Source: Cellulomonas taurus (GTDB lineage: Bacteria; Actinomycetota; Actinomycetes; Actinomycetales; Cellulomonadaceae). Taken from it: a DNA stretch of 64,000 nucleotides. The translations under genes were made by a program, and so were the position numbers. The notes below the pieces were generated by a model that was not told where the DNA came from, made no database searches, and worked only from the letters and a program-made list of their open reading frames with translations. This document shows positions 34,577 through 43,950 of this stretch, one piece after another (positions within the stretch are counted from its first letter, which is position 1; each line of letters begins with the position of its first letter). The stretch is taken from contig NZ_CP051884.1 of the NCBI RefSeq assembly GCF_012931845.1, positions 1,798,001 through 1,862,000 on the forward strand, written 5' to 3'.

Positions 34577-35230
34577 TCAGTCCTCCGGCAGGCCGACGCC
34601 CACCTGCGCCAGGGTCCCCGCCACCAACCCGCTGAGCGCGACGCGTACCGCCTCGTTGGTCGCCGCCACCGACTCGCGCTTACTCATGCCGGCGGCGCGC
34701 ACCGGGGTGATCGGCGCACCGAACCGCACCCAGAGCCGCCGCCGGAACCCCGGGATGTGGTTGACGCCCTCGCCGGTGCGCCGGGTGCCGAGCACCGCGA
34801 CCGGGACCACCGGGGCGTCGCCGTTGACCGCCAGCCAGGACACCCCCGCGCGGGCGGAGGCGGCGTCGCCGCGACCCCGGTTGCCCTCGGGGAACACCCC
34901 GACCGCACCGCCACGGTGCAGCACCTCCAGCCCGGCGACCAGCGCGCTGCGCCCGCCACCGGTGCGGTCGACCGGGATCTGTCCGGCGCCGCGGAGGATC
35001 GCGCCGATCGGCCCGTGGAACATCTCCTCCTTGACCAGGATGTTGAGTCGTCGCGGTGCGGCACCGGCCAGCAGCGGGCCGTCGATCACCGAGACGTGGT
35101 TCGCCGCGAGGATCACCGGGCCGGTGGCCGGGACCAGGTCGGCGTCGAGCACCCGGGTGTTCCACACCCCGTGTGCGAGGAACTTCCCGATCCCGTGCGC
35201 CCAGCCCGGCATCAGCTTCACGTCGGTCAT
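34577..35230 (-). CDS. 1-acyl-sn-glycerol-3-phosphate acyltransferase-like protein
   Basis: 217 residues, PlsC superfamily. Catalytic NHVSVIDG block (HxxxxD form, about residues 44-51), substrate block FPEGNRGRG and a later VPVAVLGTRR block are all present. Adds an acyl chain to lysophosphatidic acid or a related acceptor at the membrane. Start ATG overlaps the stop of cmk (ATGA); the pair is conserved in actinobacteria, where this gene sits between cmk and der. Confidence 0.88.
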   Translation of the reverse strand: MTDVKLMPGWAHGIGKFLAHGVWNTRVLDADLVPATGPVILAANHVSVIDGPLLAGAAPRRLNILVKEEMFHGPIGAILRGAGQIPVDRTGGGRSALVAGLEVLHRGGAVGVFPEGNRGRGDAASARAGVSWLAVNGDAPVVPVAVLGTRRTGEGVNHIPGFRRRLWVRFGAPITPVRAAGMSKRESVAATNEAVRVALSGLVAGTLAQVGVGLPED

Positions 35231-35925
35231 CGACGCTGCTCGATCACATCCAGCACCGCCTGGACGGTCTGCTCTAGGTCCAGGTCGGAGGAGTCGATGG
35301 TGACCACCCCGTCCGCCGCCACGGTGAAGGAGGCCACGGTGGAGTCGTCGGCGTCCCGGCGCAGCACCTGGTCCTTGGTGGCCTCGACGGCGGCGTGGTC
35401 GTCGGAGCCGTGCACCTCGCGCGCCCGCCGGGCCAGCCGGGCCGCCTCGGAGGCGGTCAGCAGCAGCCGGACGTCGGCGTCCGGGGCGATGACGGTGGTG
35501 ATGTCCCGGCCCTCGGCCACGATCCCGCGCCCGCCGGAGAACGACGACGAGGCGGCCTGGGCGGCGATCTCGTCCCGCTGGCGACGGCCCAGCTCGGCGC
35601 GCACCTCCAGGTTGGTGGCGACGGCACTGACGGCGGCGGAGATCGAGGTCTCCCGGATCGCCTCGCCGACGTCCACGCCGTCGACGGTGACCGTGGGGCC
35701 GGTGGGGTCGACGCCCATCACCAGCGGCATCGAGCGCACCAGCTCGGTGACCGCGTCCTGATCGGTGAGCGAGACGCCGGAGCGCAGGGCCCACCAGGTC
35801 GCCGCGCGGTACATCGCCCCGGTGTCCAGGTAGGCCAGGCCGAGCGCCTGTGCCACCCGCCGGGAGACGGTGGACTTCCCCGAGCCCGACGGCCCGTCGA
35901 TCGCCACCACCAGGTGCTGCGTCAT
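35227..35925 (-). CDS. cmk: (d)CMP kinase
   Basis: 232 residues. P-loop IDGPSGSGKST near the N terminus, LDTGAMYRAATW substrate segment and RDITTVIAPDADVRLLLTAS lid region characterise cytidylate kinase, which phosphorylates CMP/dCMP with ATP. ATG at 35925 overlaps the tyrA stop (ATGA) and has GGAGG eight bases upstream; an ATG five codons earlier is less well placed. Coupled to tyrA upstream and plsC-like downstream. Confidence 0.95.
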   Translation of the reverse strand: MTQHLVVAIDGPSGSGKSTVSRRVAQALGLAYLDTGAMYRAATWWALRSGVSLTDQDAVTELVRSMPLVMGVDPTGPTVTVDGVDVGEAIRETSISAAVSAVATNLEVRAELGRRQRDEIAAQAASSSFSGGRGIVAEGRDITTVIAPDADVRLLLTASEAARLARRAREVHGSDDHAAVEATKDQVLRRDADDSTVASFTVAADGVVTIDSSDLDLEQTVQAVLDVIEQRR

Positions 35926-37040
35926 CGCACCAACCTCCATCCGCGGGCCGTCAGCTCCGCCTCCAGGTGCGCCGAACGGGCCGGGTCGACGGAGACCGAC
36001 GCCATGCCGACCGGTCGACCGGCGGCGTGTTCGAGCTGCAGTTCTTCCAGGTTGACCCCGGCGGCACCGACATCGGTGAGCAGCCGGGCGAGTTCACCGG
36101 GTTGGTCCGGCACCAGGGCGGTGACGACCGCCCACTGCCGGGGTGCGCCACCATGCTTGCCGGGGACCAGCGCGACACCGGCATTGCCGTCGGCGATGGT
36201 CGAGGCGATCCGGGCCAGCGCACCGAGGGCGACGTCCTCCGGCCCGGAGGCGTCCGCCGCATCGCCCAGTGCGGTCACGATGCCGTCCAGGTCGTCGCGC
36301 AGCGCCGCCAGCACCTCGCGGACCGCCGCCGCGTTCGCCGCGAGGATCGAGGTCCACAGCGCCGGGTCGGACCCGGCCACCCGGGTCACGTCGCGCAACC
36401 CCTGACCCGCCAGGCCCAGCGCCTCGGGCGCCGCCTCGCGCAGTCGGGCGGCGACCAGGCTGGAGGCCACCTGCGGCACGTGCGACACCAGGGCGACCGC
36501 GGCGTCGTGCTCGTCGGCGTCCAGGGTGACCGGCACCCCGCCGAGGTCGTTCGCCAGCGACCGCACCGCCAGCACCGCCGCCGGGTCGGACTCTCCCGAG
36601 TCGACGATCACCCAGGGCCGGCCCAGGAACAGGTCGGGCAGCGCGGCGGCCGGGCCGGAGCGCTCACGACCGGCCATCGGGTGCGAGCCGACGTACCGGG
36701 TCAGGTCGGCGCCCCGGGCGCGCAGCTCACGCAGCACGTAGCCCTTCACCGACGCCACATCCGTGACCACCGCCCGCGGGTGCGCGGCCAGCTCGGCCAG
36801 CACCACATCGGCGGTGACATCGGGCGGCGATGCCACCACGATCAGGCTCGGCTCCGGGTCCTCGGCGGTGGCCGGTCGCCCGGCGCCGACGTCCCGGGCC
36901 AGCGCGAGGGCGGTCCGGGAGGGGTCGTGCAGCAGGACGTCGACGCCGTGTGCGCGCAGGCCGAGACCGACGGAGGTCCCCAGCAGGCCGGTGCCGACGA
37001 CCCGGACCGGCCCCCGGGTCGCCGCGGGGACCACGGTCAC
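35922..37040 (-). CDS. tyrA: Prephenate dehydrogenase with ACT domain
   Basis: 372 residues. NAD(P)-binding start VRVVGTGLLGTSVGLGLRAH, then DVASVKGYVLREL and GSHPMAGRERSG, the prephenate-site signature. C-terminal ACT domain from about 297 (VTALVPDQPGELARLLTDVG) likely senses tyrosine or another amino acid. Converts prephenate to 4-hydroxyphenylpyruvate in tyrosine synthesis. GTG start at 37040 overlaps the rluB stop. Confidence 0.93.
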   Translation of the reverse strand: MTVVPAATRGPVRVVGTGLLGTSVGLGLRAHGVDVLLHDPSRTALALARDVGAGRPATAEDPEPSLIVVASPPDVTADVVLAELAAHPRAVVTDVASVKGYVLRELRARGADLTRYVGSHPMAGRERSGPAAALPDLFLGRPWVIVDSGESDPAAVLAVRSLANDLGGVPVTLDADEHDAAVALVSHVPQVASSLVAARLREAAPEALGLAGQGLRDVTRVAGSDPALWTSILAANAAAVREVLAALRDDLDGIVTALGDAADASGPEDVALGALARIASTIADGNAGVALVPGKHGGAPRQWAVVTALVPDQPGELARLLTDVGAAGVNLEELQLEHAAGRPVGMASVSVDPARSAHLEAELTARGWRLVR

Positions 37041-38221
37041 AGGCCGACCTGGACCATCAGCGCGCCGACCTCGGCCTTGGACAGCACTCGGCTGCGCCCC
37101 GGCTTGAGGTCACCGAGCCGGATCGAGCCGATCCGGGTGCGCACCAGGCGGGTCACCGGGTGACCGACCTCCTTCATCAGGCGGCGCACGATCCGGTTCC
37201 GGCCCTCGTGGATCACGATCTCGACCAGGCTGGCGTAGGGCGTGGCCTGCACGATCCGGGCGTCGACGACCTCGACCGGTCCGTCCTCCAGCTCGATGCC
37301 CTTCTTCAGCTTGGCGGGCAGCGAGGCGGGCACCCGGCCCTCGACGTCCACCAGGTAGGTCTTGAGCACGCCGTGCGACGGGTGGGACAGCCGGTTGGCC
37401 AGCTCGCCGTCGTTGGTCAGCAGGATCAGGCCCTCGGAGTCGGCGTCCAGACGGCCGACGTGGAACAGCCGCTCCTGCCGGTCCGGCACCAGGTCGCGCA
37501 GGGTCGGTCGGCCCTCGGGGTCGTCCATGGTGGAGACGACGCCGAGCGGCTTGTTGATCGCCAGCGTGATCCGGGAGCTGTCCAGCTGCACCCGCAGGCC
37601 GTCGACGTGGATCACCGACTGCGGCGAGACGCGGACGCCCAGCTCCAGCACCGGCTCGCCGTCGACGGTGACCCGCCCGGCGGTGATCAGGTCCTCGCAG
37701 GCGCGCCGGGAGCCGAGCCCGGCCTGGGCCAGCACCTTCTGCAGCCGGATGCCCTCGGGGTCGTGCACGTCCGAGGTCGGCTGCACCGGACGGCGGGGTG
37801 CGCGCGAGCCGCTGGGCGCATCCGGCCAGCGCGACCCGGGACGACCCACCGCGGGGCCACCGCGACCACCGGCGCGCACGCCGGAGCGGGGCGCCCCGGA
37901 ACGCGAGGCACCGGTCCCGGCCCCGGAGCGACCGGCACCTGCACGCCCAGCCCCCGGACGCCCGGCGCCCGAACCGCCCCCGGCAGCGGGACGCCCGGCA
38001 CCCGAGCCACCCGCAGCACCCGAACGACCCGCGCCACCGGACCGACCGGCAGCACCGGCTCCCCCGCGCCCGGCCCCGGCACCACGGCCGCCGGCGCCGC
38101 CCCGCGAGGCACCGCCGCCCGCCGCACCACCGCGACCCGCAGCACCGCCACGGCCCGCGGCACCGCCGCGTCCGCCACCTGCTCCACCCGTGCGGCCGTT
38201 GCCGCCCCGTCCTGCACTCAT
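37037..38221 (-). CDS. rluB: 23S rRNA pseudouridine synthase, RsuA/RluB family, with RGG-like N-terminal extension
   Basis: 394 residues. S4 domain about 157-200 (IRLQKVLAQAGLGSRRACED), catalytic domain 218-390 with nucleophile D259 in HVGRLDADSEG and KTYLVDVEGRVP later. Makes pseudouridine in rRNA. The first 150 residues are almost only Gly, Arg, Ala and Ser with many RGG/AGR units, a disordered RNA-binding-like tail far longer than in most homologues. Start ATG overlaps the scpB stop and has GGAG seven bases upstream, so the extension is translated if this start is used. Position next to scpAB is conserved. Confidence 0.9.
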   Translation of the reverse strand: MSAGRGGNGRTGGAGGGRGGAAGRGGAAGRGGAAGGGASRGGAGGRGAGAGRGGAGAAGRSGGAGRSGAAGGSGAGRPAAGGGSGAGRPGAGRAGAGRSGAGTGASRSGAPRSGVRAGGRGGPAVGRPGSRWPDAPSGSRAPRRPVQPTSDVHDPEGIRLQKVLAQAGLGSRRACEDLITAGRVTVDGEPVLELGVRVSPQSVIHVDGLRVQLDSSRITLAINKPLGVVSTMDDPEGRPTLRDLVPDRQERLFHVGRLDADSEGLILLTNDGELANRLSHPSHGVLKTYLVDVEGRVPASLPAKLKKGIELEDGPVEVVDARIVQATPYASLVEIVIHEGRNRIVRRLMKEVGHPVTRLVRTRIGSIRLGDLKPGRSRVLSKAEVGALMVQVGL

Positions 38222-38844
38222 CACACGTCTCCAGTCGTCACGTCGCCCCTGCCGTCGAGCCCGTCCAGCTGTTGGATGGCACTCATCTCCGGCAAGTAGG
38301 GCGCGAGCGGGGGCAACTGATCCAGTGAGGTCAGGCCCATCCGCTCCAGGAAGTATCCCGTGGTGCCGTACAGCACCGCACCCGTCGCCGAGTCCTGTCC
38401 GACCTCGGCGATCAGCCCGCGGGTGGTCAACGTGCGTACCACGCCGTCGACACTCACCCCGCGGATGCCGGACACCTGCCCGCGGCTGACCGGCTGACGG
38501 TACGCGATCACGGCCAGGGTCTCCAAGGCGGCCTGGGTCAGACGTTGGGTCTGACCGTTCACCACGAAGCGTCCGACCACCTCGTGGAAGACCGGCGCGG
38601 AGTAGAACCGCCACCCGCCACCGACCTCGCGCAGCTCGAAGCCGCGGGGCCGTCCGCCGCGCTCGCCGCGGTACTCGGCGGCCAGTTCGGTGAGCAGTCC
38701 GGTCACCTCGGCCACCGGCAGCCCCAGTTCGGTCGCGAGCTGCACCACCGGCACCGGCTCGTCGGCGACCATCAGCACCGCCTCGGCGGCGGCGAGTGCC
38801 CCGCCGGGCAGGTCGTGCACGTCGACGCCCACGGTCTCAGTCAT
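38221..38844 (-). CDS. scpB: Segregation and condensation protein B
   Basis: 207 residues, two winged-helix domains. ALAAAEAVLMVADEPVPVVQLA start, LTQAALETLAVIAYRQPVSRG and VRTLTTRGLIAEVGQD are the usual ScpB signatures. Binds ScpA in the SMC condensin complex. Start overlaps the scpA stop by eight bases; stop overlaps the rluB start. Confidence 0.94.
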   Translation of the reverse strand: MTETVGVDVHDLPGGALAAAEAVLMVADEPVPVVQLATELGLPVAEVTGLLTELAAEYRGERGGRPRGFELREVGGGWRFYSAPVFHEVVGRFVVNGQTQRLTQAALETLAVIAYRQPVSRGQVSGIRGVSVDGVVRTLTTRGLIAEVGQDSATGAVLYGTTGYFLERMGLTSLDQLPPLAPYLPEMSAIQQLDGLDGRGDVTTGDV

Positions 38845-39709
38845 CGGTCACGTCCTCCAGGGCGTCGAAGCCACCCACGCCGTCGTCCTCGTCGTCGTAG
38901 TCGGTGCTGATCTCGCCGCCACCGGCTCCGGTCCATCGCACCGTCAGCTCGCCCAGCGGCACCACTTGGTCGAAGGCGACCGCGCCGTCGCGGAACAGTT
39001 CGAGCAGTGCGAGGAACCGGGCCACCACCACCAGGGTGTTCTCGGCGTCGGCGGTCAGGGCACGGAACGTCGCCACACCGCCGTGGTGCGCCAACCGGTC
39101 GGCGATCGCCAGCGCCTGCTCCCGGACGCTGACCGGCGGCGCGTGCAGGTGGCTGATGTCCACCCCGGGCGGCGGGGGCGCCGGGGCGAGCGCCTTGGCG
39201 GCCAGTGCGGCCAGCTCCTCGGGTCCGATCTGCCAGATCAGCTCGGGCAGCAGCGCCGCGTACTGCGGTTCCAGCTCGACGGTCCGCGGGAACCGGCGCC
39301 CCTCGTCCGCCAGGTGCTCGCCGATGTCCGCCGCGACCACCTTGTAGGCGCGGTACTGCAACAGCCGGGCGAACAGCAGGTCGCGGGCCTCCAGCAGTTC
39401 CAGGTCCTCGTCACTCTCCACGTCACCGGAGGGCAGCAACCGGGCCGCCTTGAGGTCAAGCAGCGTCGCCGCGACCACCAGGAACTCGCTGGCCTGGGAC
39501 AGATCCCAGTCGTCGGCCGCCTTGATGTGCGCGATGAACTCGTCGGTGACCGCGGCCAGCGCGACCTCGGTGATGTCGAGCTTGTGCTTGGCGATCAGGC
39601 CGAGCAGCAGGTCGAAGGGTCCGGAGAACACGTCCAGGTGCACCTGGAACGCGCTGGTCCCCGCGAGCGGGGTGGTGTCAGGCGGCGTCGCCACGGGCGA
39701 CGAGCTCAC
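38837..39709 (-). CDS. scpA: Segregation and condensation protein A
   Basis: 290 residues from GTG at 39709 (alternative GTG 39694). FQVHLDVFSGPFDLLLGLIA at the N terminus is the SMC-head-binding kleisin motif; C-terminal winged helix follows GGVATFRALTADAENTLVVV. Kleisin subunit bridging SMC heads. Start lies inside the 3' end of the ParA-like gene, and the stop overlaps scpB, so the three genes are coupled. Confidence 0.92.
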   Translation of the reverse strand: MSSSPVATPPDTTPLAGTSAFQVHLDVFSGPFDLLLGLIAKHKLDITEVALAAVTDEFIAHIKAADDWDLSQASEFLVVAATLLDLKAARLLPSGDVESDEDLELLEARDLLFARLLQYRAYKVVAADIGEHLADEGRRFPRTVELEPQYAALLPELIWQIGPEELAALAAKALAPAPPPPGVDISHLHAPPVSVREQALAIADRLAHHGGVATFRALTADAENTLVVVARFLALLELFRDGAVAFDQVVPLGELTVRWTGAGGGEISTDYDDEDDGVGGFDALEDVTDD

Positions 39710-40562
39710 GGGCCAGCTGCCGGTACGCCTGCGCACCCGGGTGGGTGGGCGCGTAGCTGGTGATCGGCTCGGCGGCGACCGAGGCGTCCGGGAACTTCAC
39801 CGTGCGGCCGATCATCGTGTGCAGCAGGTTGTCGCCGAATGCCTCGTGCACCCGGGCCACCACCTCGCGGGCGTGCAGGGTGCGCGGGTCGTACATCGTC
39901 GCCAGGATGCCGTCCAGCTCCAGGCGGGGGTTGAGCCGGTCGCGCACCTTGTCGATCGTCTCGACCAGCAGGGCGACCCCGCGCAGGGCGAAGAACTCGC
40001 ATTCCAGCGGGATCAGCACCCCGTGGGCGGCGGTCAGCGCGTTGACGGTGAGCAGGCCGAGCGAGGGCTGGCAGTCGATCAGGATCACGTCGTAGTCGTC
40101 CAGCACGGGGCGCAGCGCCCGGCTGAGGATCGACTCGCGGGCGACCTCGTTGACCAGCTGCACCTCGGCAGCCGACAGGTCGATGTTCGCCGGCAGCAGG
40201 TCCAGCGACCCGGTGAGGCTGTCCAGTCCGGTGGGCCGGATGACGTCCTGGATCTGCACGCTGCGGTCGACCAGCAGGTCGTAGATCGTCCGGTCCAGCT
40301 CGTGCGGGTTCACCCCGAGGCCCACGGACGCGGCGCCCTGCGGGTCGAAGTCGACGATCAGCACCTTGCGGCCGTACTCGGCGAGGGCGGCGGCGAGGTT
40401 GATCGTGGTGGTGGTCTTGCCGACCCCACCCTTCTGGTTGCACATCGCGATCACCCGGGCCGGTCCGTGCGCCGTCAGGGTCGCGGGGACCGGAAAGTCC
40501 GGCAGGGGGCGCCCCACCGGGTCGAGTGCGTTCTCGGTCGTCTCCTCGCGTGCCACCAGCAC
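39678..40562 (-). CDS. ParA/Soj-family ATPase
   Basis: 294 residues. Deviant Walker A KGGVGKT (44-50), DFDPQGAASVGLG, DYDVILIDCQPSLGLL and a C-terminal GRTVKFPDASVAAEPITSYA block are typical of chromosomal Soj-like ATPases. No parB gene follows; this copy is the one usually found beside xerD and scpA in actinobacteria rather than the origin-proximal parAB. May act in chromosome organisation with the SMC genes. GTG start. Confidence 0.9.
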   Translation of the reverse strand: MLVAREETTENALDPVGRPLPDFPVPATLTAHGPARVIAMCNQKGGVGKTTTTINLAAALAEYGRKVLIVDFDPQGAASVGLGVNPHELDRTIYDLLVDRSVQIQDVIRPTGLDSLTGSLDLLPANIDLSAAEVQLVNEVARESILSRALRPVLDDYDVILIDCQPSLGLLTVNALTAAHGVLIPLECEFFALRGVALLVETIDKVRDRLNPRLELDGILATMYDPRTLHAREVVARVHEAFGDNLLHTMIGRTVKFPDASVAAEPITSYAPTHPGAQAYRQLARELVARGDAA

Positions 40563-40565
40563 AGC

Positions 40566-41528
40566 CTACCGGCGGCTGGGCGCTGCCTCGGTGGTTCGGC
40601 TCCGGCGCGCCCGCGGGTGACTGGTGGCGTACACCTCACGCAGGGTGTCCGGGGTGACCTTGGTGTAGAGCTGGGTGGTGGTCACCGAGGCGTGGCCGAG
40701 CAGTTCCTGCACCACCCGCACGTCCGCACCGCCCGAGAGCAGGTGGGTGGCGAAGGAGTGTCGCAGGGTGTGCGGGGAGACGGCGGCGGGCAGCCCGGCG
40801 CGTTCGGCGGCGGTGTGCAGGACGGCCCAGGCGCTCTGCCGGCTGAGCGGTGCCCCCCGGGTGTTGAGGAACACCCGCGACCCGCCACGGCCGGCGGTGG
40901 CCAACGCCGGACGGGAGCGCACCAGGTACGACTCCAGTGCCTCGACCGCGTAGGCGCCCACCGGCACCACCCGCTCCTTGCGGCCCTTGCCGAACAGCCG
41001 CACCGCCGCCCGGCCCGGGGTGAGGTCCAGGTCGTCGACATCCAGGCCGACCGCCTCGGAGATCCGCGCGCCGGTGGAGTAGAGCAGTTCCAGCAGTGCC
41101 CGATCGCGCAGCGGCACCGGCCCGTCGCCGAGCGAGGCGGCGTCCAGCAGGCGCTCCACCTCGTCGGTGCTGATCGCCTTGGGCAGTCGCTGGTCCTGGC
41201 GCGGCGGTCGGACGGCGCGCGCCGGGTCGTCGGGTGCCAGTCCTTCCAACACGCAGAACTTGTGCCAGCCCCGCGCGGCGACGACGGCCCGCGCGGCCGA
41301 GGTGGCGGACAGCGCCGCCCGCCCGTCGCTGCCCGTACGGATCGCCGTCAGGTAGTCCTCGACATCGGTCTCGGTCACCTGGTCCACCGATTCCCGTCCG
41401 GCGGCACTCAGGAACTCGAGGTAGCGACCCAGGTCCCGGCGGTAGGCGGACAGCGTGTTCCGGCTCAGCCCGCGCTCGACGGTCAGATGCGCCAGGTAGG
41501 CGTCCAGGGCCGCGTGCAGTGCCGCCAC
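40566..41528 (-). CDS. xerD: Site-specific tyrosine recombinase XerD
   Basis: 320 residues. N-terminal SAM-like core-binding domain, then the catalytic set R155 (GARISE), K181 (GKGRKER), H253 and R256 (SPHTLRH), H279 (LGHAS) and nucleophile Y288 (QLYTK). Resolves chromosome dimers at dif with XerC. GTG start at 41528; stop three bases before the ParA-like start. Surrounding genes are housekeeping, so it is not an integrase of a mobile element. Confidence 0.93.
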   Translation of the reverse strand: MAALHAALDAYLAHLTVERGLSRNTLSAYRRDLGRYLEFLSAAGRESVDQVTETDVEDYLTAIRTGSDGRAALSATSAARAVVAARGWHKFCVLEGLAPDDPARAVRPPRQDQRLPKAISTDEVERLLDAASLGDGPVPLRDRALLELLYSTGARISEAVGLDVDDLDLTPGRAAVRLFGKGRKERVVPVGAYAVEALESYLVRSRPALATAGRGGSRVFLNTRGAPLSRQSAWAVLHTAAERAGLPAAVSPHTLRHSFATHLLSGGADVRVVQELLGHASVTTTQLYTKVTPDTLREVYATSHPRARRSRTTEAAPSRR

Positions 41529-41550
41529 CCGTGCCCTCCTCGCGTTCGAC

Positions 41551-42525
41551 TCAGAACGGGAGGAACACGTCCACCGCCACCGCGACGGACAGCAGCGTGA
41601 GGTAGGTGATCGACCCGTGGAAGACCGTCATCGCCCGCAGCTTGCCGCGCGAAGGGTCCTGGGCGCGACGGTACAGGCCGATGCAGGAGGCGAGGAACCA
41701 CAGCCCCAGCACCGAGGCGACCACCGCGTACACCCAGGTCATCCCGGCCACCGGCACCAGCAGCAGCGAGCAGGCGATCATCGCCACCGTGTAGGCGATC
41801 ATCTCCTTGGCGACCTTGGTCTCCTTGGCCACCACGGGGAGCATCGGCACCCCGGCCTTGGCGTAGTCCTTGGCGAACTTCATCGACAGCGGCCAGTAGT
41901 GCGGCGGCGTCCAGAAGAAGATCACGCCGAACAGCAGCGCGGCGGCCCAGGACACCCCGCCGGTCACCGACGACCAGCCGATCAGCACCGGCATGCAGCC
42001 GGCGGCACCGCCCCAGACGATGTTCTGTGGGGTGCGGCGCTTGAGGATCATCGTGTAGCCGATGACGTAAATCGCGATCGCGCCACCGGTCAGCAGCGCC
42101 GAGGGCACGTTCACCAGCAGCGCCAGCCAGGCCAGCGAGGCGACGGTCAGCACCAGGCCGAAGATCAGCGCCGCCCGTGGGGTGAGCTCCCCGGTCACCA
42201 GCGGACGCCGCTTGGTGCGGTTCATCACCTGGTCGATGTCCCGGTCCAGGTAGCAGTTCAGCACGTTCGCCGCACCGGCAGCGGCGGCACCACCGATCAG
42301 GGTGGCGATCACCAACCAGGCGGAGGGGAAGCCACCCTCGGCCAGGATCATGGTCGGCAGCGTGGTGACGAGCAGCAGCTCGATCACCCGGGGCTTGGTC
42401 AGCGCGACGTAGGCGCCGACGGTGCGCCGCAGCCCTCGCGATCGGGTCGCCTGCTCCGTCGAGCGGGCCGCGCTGGCGGTCGCTCCGGCTTCGTTGGCGC
42501 CGACGGCAGGGCTGATGGTGCGCAC
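41551..42525 (-). CDS. ctaB: Protoheme IX farnesyltransferase (heme O synthase)
   Basis: 324 residues, nine membrane segments. The UbiA-type motif [22 protein letters not shown] and the later [13 protein letters not shown] and [13 protein letters not shown] identify heme O synthase, which adds a farnesyl group to heme for aa3 oxidases. GTG start; weak ribosome-binding sequence. Divergent from tal with 294 bases between. In many relatives the transketolase gene lies at this junction; it is absent here. Confidence 0.95.
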   Translation of the reverse strand: MRTISPAVGANEAGATASAARSTEQATRSRGLRRTVGAYVALTKPRVIELLLVTTLPTMILAEGGFPSAWLVIATLIGGAAAAGAANVLNCYLDRDIDQVMNRTKRRPLVTGELTPRAALIFGLVLTVASLAWLALLVNVPSALLTGGAIAIYVIGYTMILKRRTPQNIVWGGAAGCMPVLIGWSSVTGGVSWAAALLFGVIFFWTPPHYWPLSMKFAKDYAKAGVPMLPVVAKETKVAKEMIAYTVAMIACSLLLVPVAGMTWVYAVVASVLGLWFLASCIGLYRRAQDPSRGKLRAMTVFHGSITYLTLLSVAVAVDVFLPF

Positions 42526-42639
42526 GCGGTCCGGTCCTCCTCGCGGGTGGTCGTCCCGTCATCCTACGCACGGCGGCGCTAGCAGAGGGTCCGCACCACC
42601 CCCCGGGACAGGGGTCCCAGAGTGTGATTTCCGTCCCGA

Positions 42640-42673
42640 TCAGGGCCGGTCCCCCGCACAGTACCGGCCCTGA
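42640..42673. promoter_or_regulatory. Stem-loop in the ctaB-tal divergent region
   Basis: 11-bp arms TCAGGGCCGGT / ACCGGCCCTGA with a 12-base loop. No gene ends here, so it is not an ordinary terminator; it may be an operator, a leader structure or a remnant of a lost gene's terminator. The rest of 42526-42819 holds no open frame with coding character; TTAGGCT at about 42729 may be a -10 for tal. Confidence 0.4.
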
Positions 42674-42819
42674 CCCCGTGCCGCGTGTCCGACCACCGTC
42701 CTCGACCGGCGCAGCCGGTGTTCCCAGGATTAGGCTCGACAGGCACGTCCAGGGCGGATTCACGCCCCGGTCAGTCGACGTCCCGGCCATCACCGGGACC
42801 GGAATGAGGTGACTTCTTC

Positions 42820-43950
42820 ATGGCAGGCAGCACCACGCCGCTCGACCGGCTGAGTGAGGCAGGTGTCGCGGTCTGGCTGGACGACCTTTCCCGCGAACGA
42901 CTGCGCACCGGCAACCTGGCCGATCTCGTGGCCGAGCACCGGGTGGTCGGAGTGACCACCAACCCCACCATCTTCGCCTCGGCGCTGGCCAAGGGTGAGG
43001 CCTACGACGCCCAGCTCAAGGAGCTGCGGGCCGCCGGGTCCACCTCGGTCGACAACGCCGTGTTCGCGATCACCACCGACGACGTCCGCGAGGCGGCCGA
43101 CGTGCTGCGGCCCACCTACGACGCCACCGACGGCCAGGACGGGCGGGTGTCGATCGAGGTCGACCCGCGCCTGGCCCAGGACGGTCAGGCGACCATCGAC
43201 TCGGCGCGCACGCTGTGGTCCACGGTCGACCGCCCCAACGTCTTCATCAAGATCCCGGCGACCGAGGCCGGTCTGCCCGCCATCGCCGACGCCCTGGCGG
43301 ACGGGATCAGCGTCAACGTCACGCTGATCTTCTCCCTGGACCGCTACCGCAAGGTCCTCGACGCCTTCCTGACCGGCCTGGAGCGCGCGAAGGAGGCCGG
43401 GCGCGACCTGGCACCCATCGCCTCCGTCGCGTCCTTCTTCGTGTCCCGGGTGGACGCGGCGATCGACCCCAAGCTGGACGAGATCGGCACCGACGAGACA
43501 GCCGAGCTGCGCGGGAAGGCGGCCATCGCCAACGCCCGTCTCGCCTACGGCGTCTACCAGGAGGTCATGGCCTCCGACCGCTGGGCGGCCCTGGCGGCGG
43601 CCGGTGCACACCCGCAGCGCCCGCTCTGGGCCTCCACCGGCGTCAAGGACAAGGCCTACCCGGACACGATGTACGTGGACGAGCTGGTCGTGGCCGGAAC
43701 GGTGAACACCATGCCCGAGGCCACCTTGAAGGCGGTCGAGGACCACGGTCGCATCGCGGGCGACGACGTGGACACGGTGACCGGTACCCAGGAGGAGTCG
43801 CAGCGGGTCATCGACCGGCTGGCGGCGCTGGGCATCTCCATCGACGAGGTGACCGACCAGCTGGAGGTCGAGGGCCTGGACAAGTTCGAGAAGTCCTGGG
43901 CCGAGCTGCTCGACACCGTCCGCACCGGCCTGGACCAGGTGGCCGAGTGA
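42820..43950 (+). CDS. tal: Transaldolase
   Basis: 376 residues, the long actinobacterial type. Starts [20 protein letters not shown], has [13 protein letters not shown], Schiff-base lysine in [12 protein letters not shown], and a [20 protein letters not shown] block. Transfers dihydroxyacetone units in the non-oxidative pentose phosphate pathway. GAGGTGA precedes the ATG. Its stop overlaps the GTG of zwf. First gene of the tal-zwf-opcA-pgl operon. Confidence 0.96.
   Translation: MAGSTTPLDRLSEAGVAVWLDDLSRERLRTGNLADLVAEHRVVGVTTNPTIFASALAKGEAYDAQLKELRAAGSTSVDNAVFAITTDDVREAADVLRPTYDATDGQDGRVSIEVDPRLAQDGQATIDSARTLWSTVDRPNVFIKIPATEAGLPAIADALADGISVNVTLIFSLDRYRKVLDAFLTGLERAKEAGRDLAPIASVASFFVSRVDAAIDPKLDEIGTDETAELRGKAAIANARLAYGVYQEVMASDRWAALAAAGAHPQRPLWASTGVKDKAYPDTMYVDELVVAGTVNTMPEATLKAVEDHGRIAGDDVDTVTGTQEESQRVIDRLAALGISIDEVTDQLEVEGLDKFEKSWAELLDTVRTGLDQVAE

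Noticed and set aside
34441..34635. Small rightward open frame in the der-plsC spacer
   Set aside because: Arg/Pro/Gly-only composition with no ribosome-binding site; runs into the plsC-like gene antisense.
32816..35761. Rightward frame of about 980 codons across der and cmk
   Set aside because: Runs antisense through three conserved genes and the intergenic repeat tract; no motifs.
39678..40562. ParA-like gene as a plasmid or origin partition locus
   Set aside because: No parB or parS-like cluster nearby; the gene is coupled to scpA as in other actinobacterial chromosomes.
40566..41528. Tyrosine recombinase as evidence of a mobile element
   Set aside because: It has XerD length and motifs and sits in the conserved xerD-parA-scpA-scpB order; no attachment-site duplication or cargo seen.
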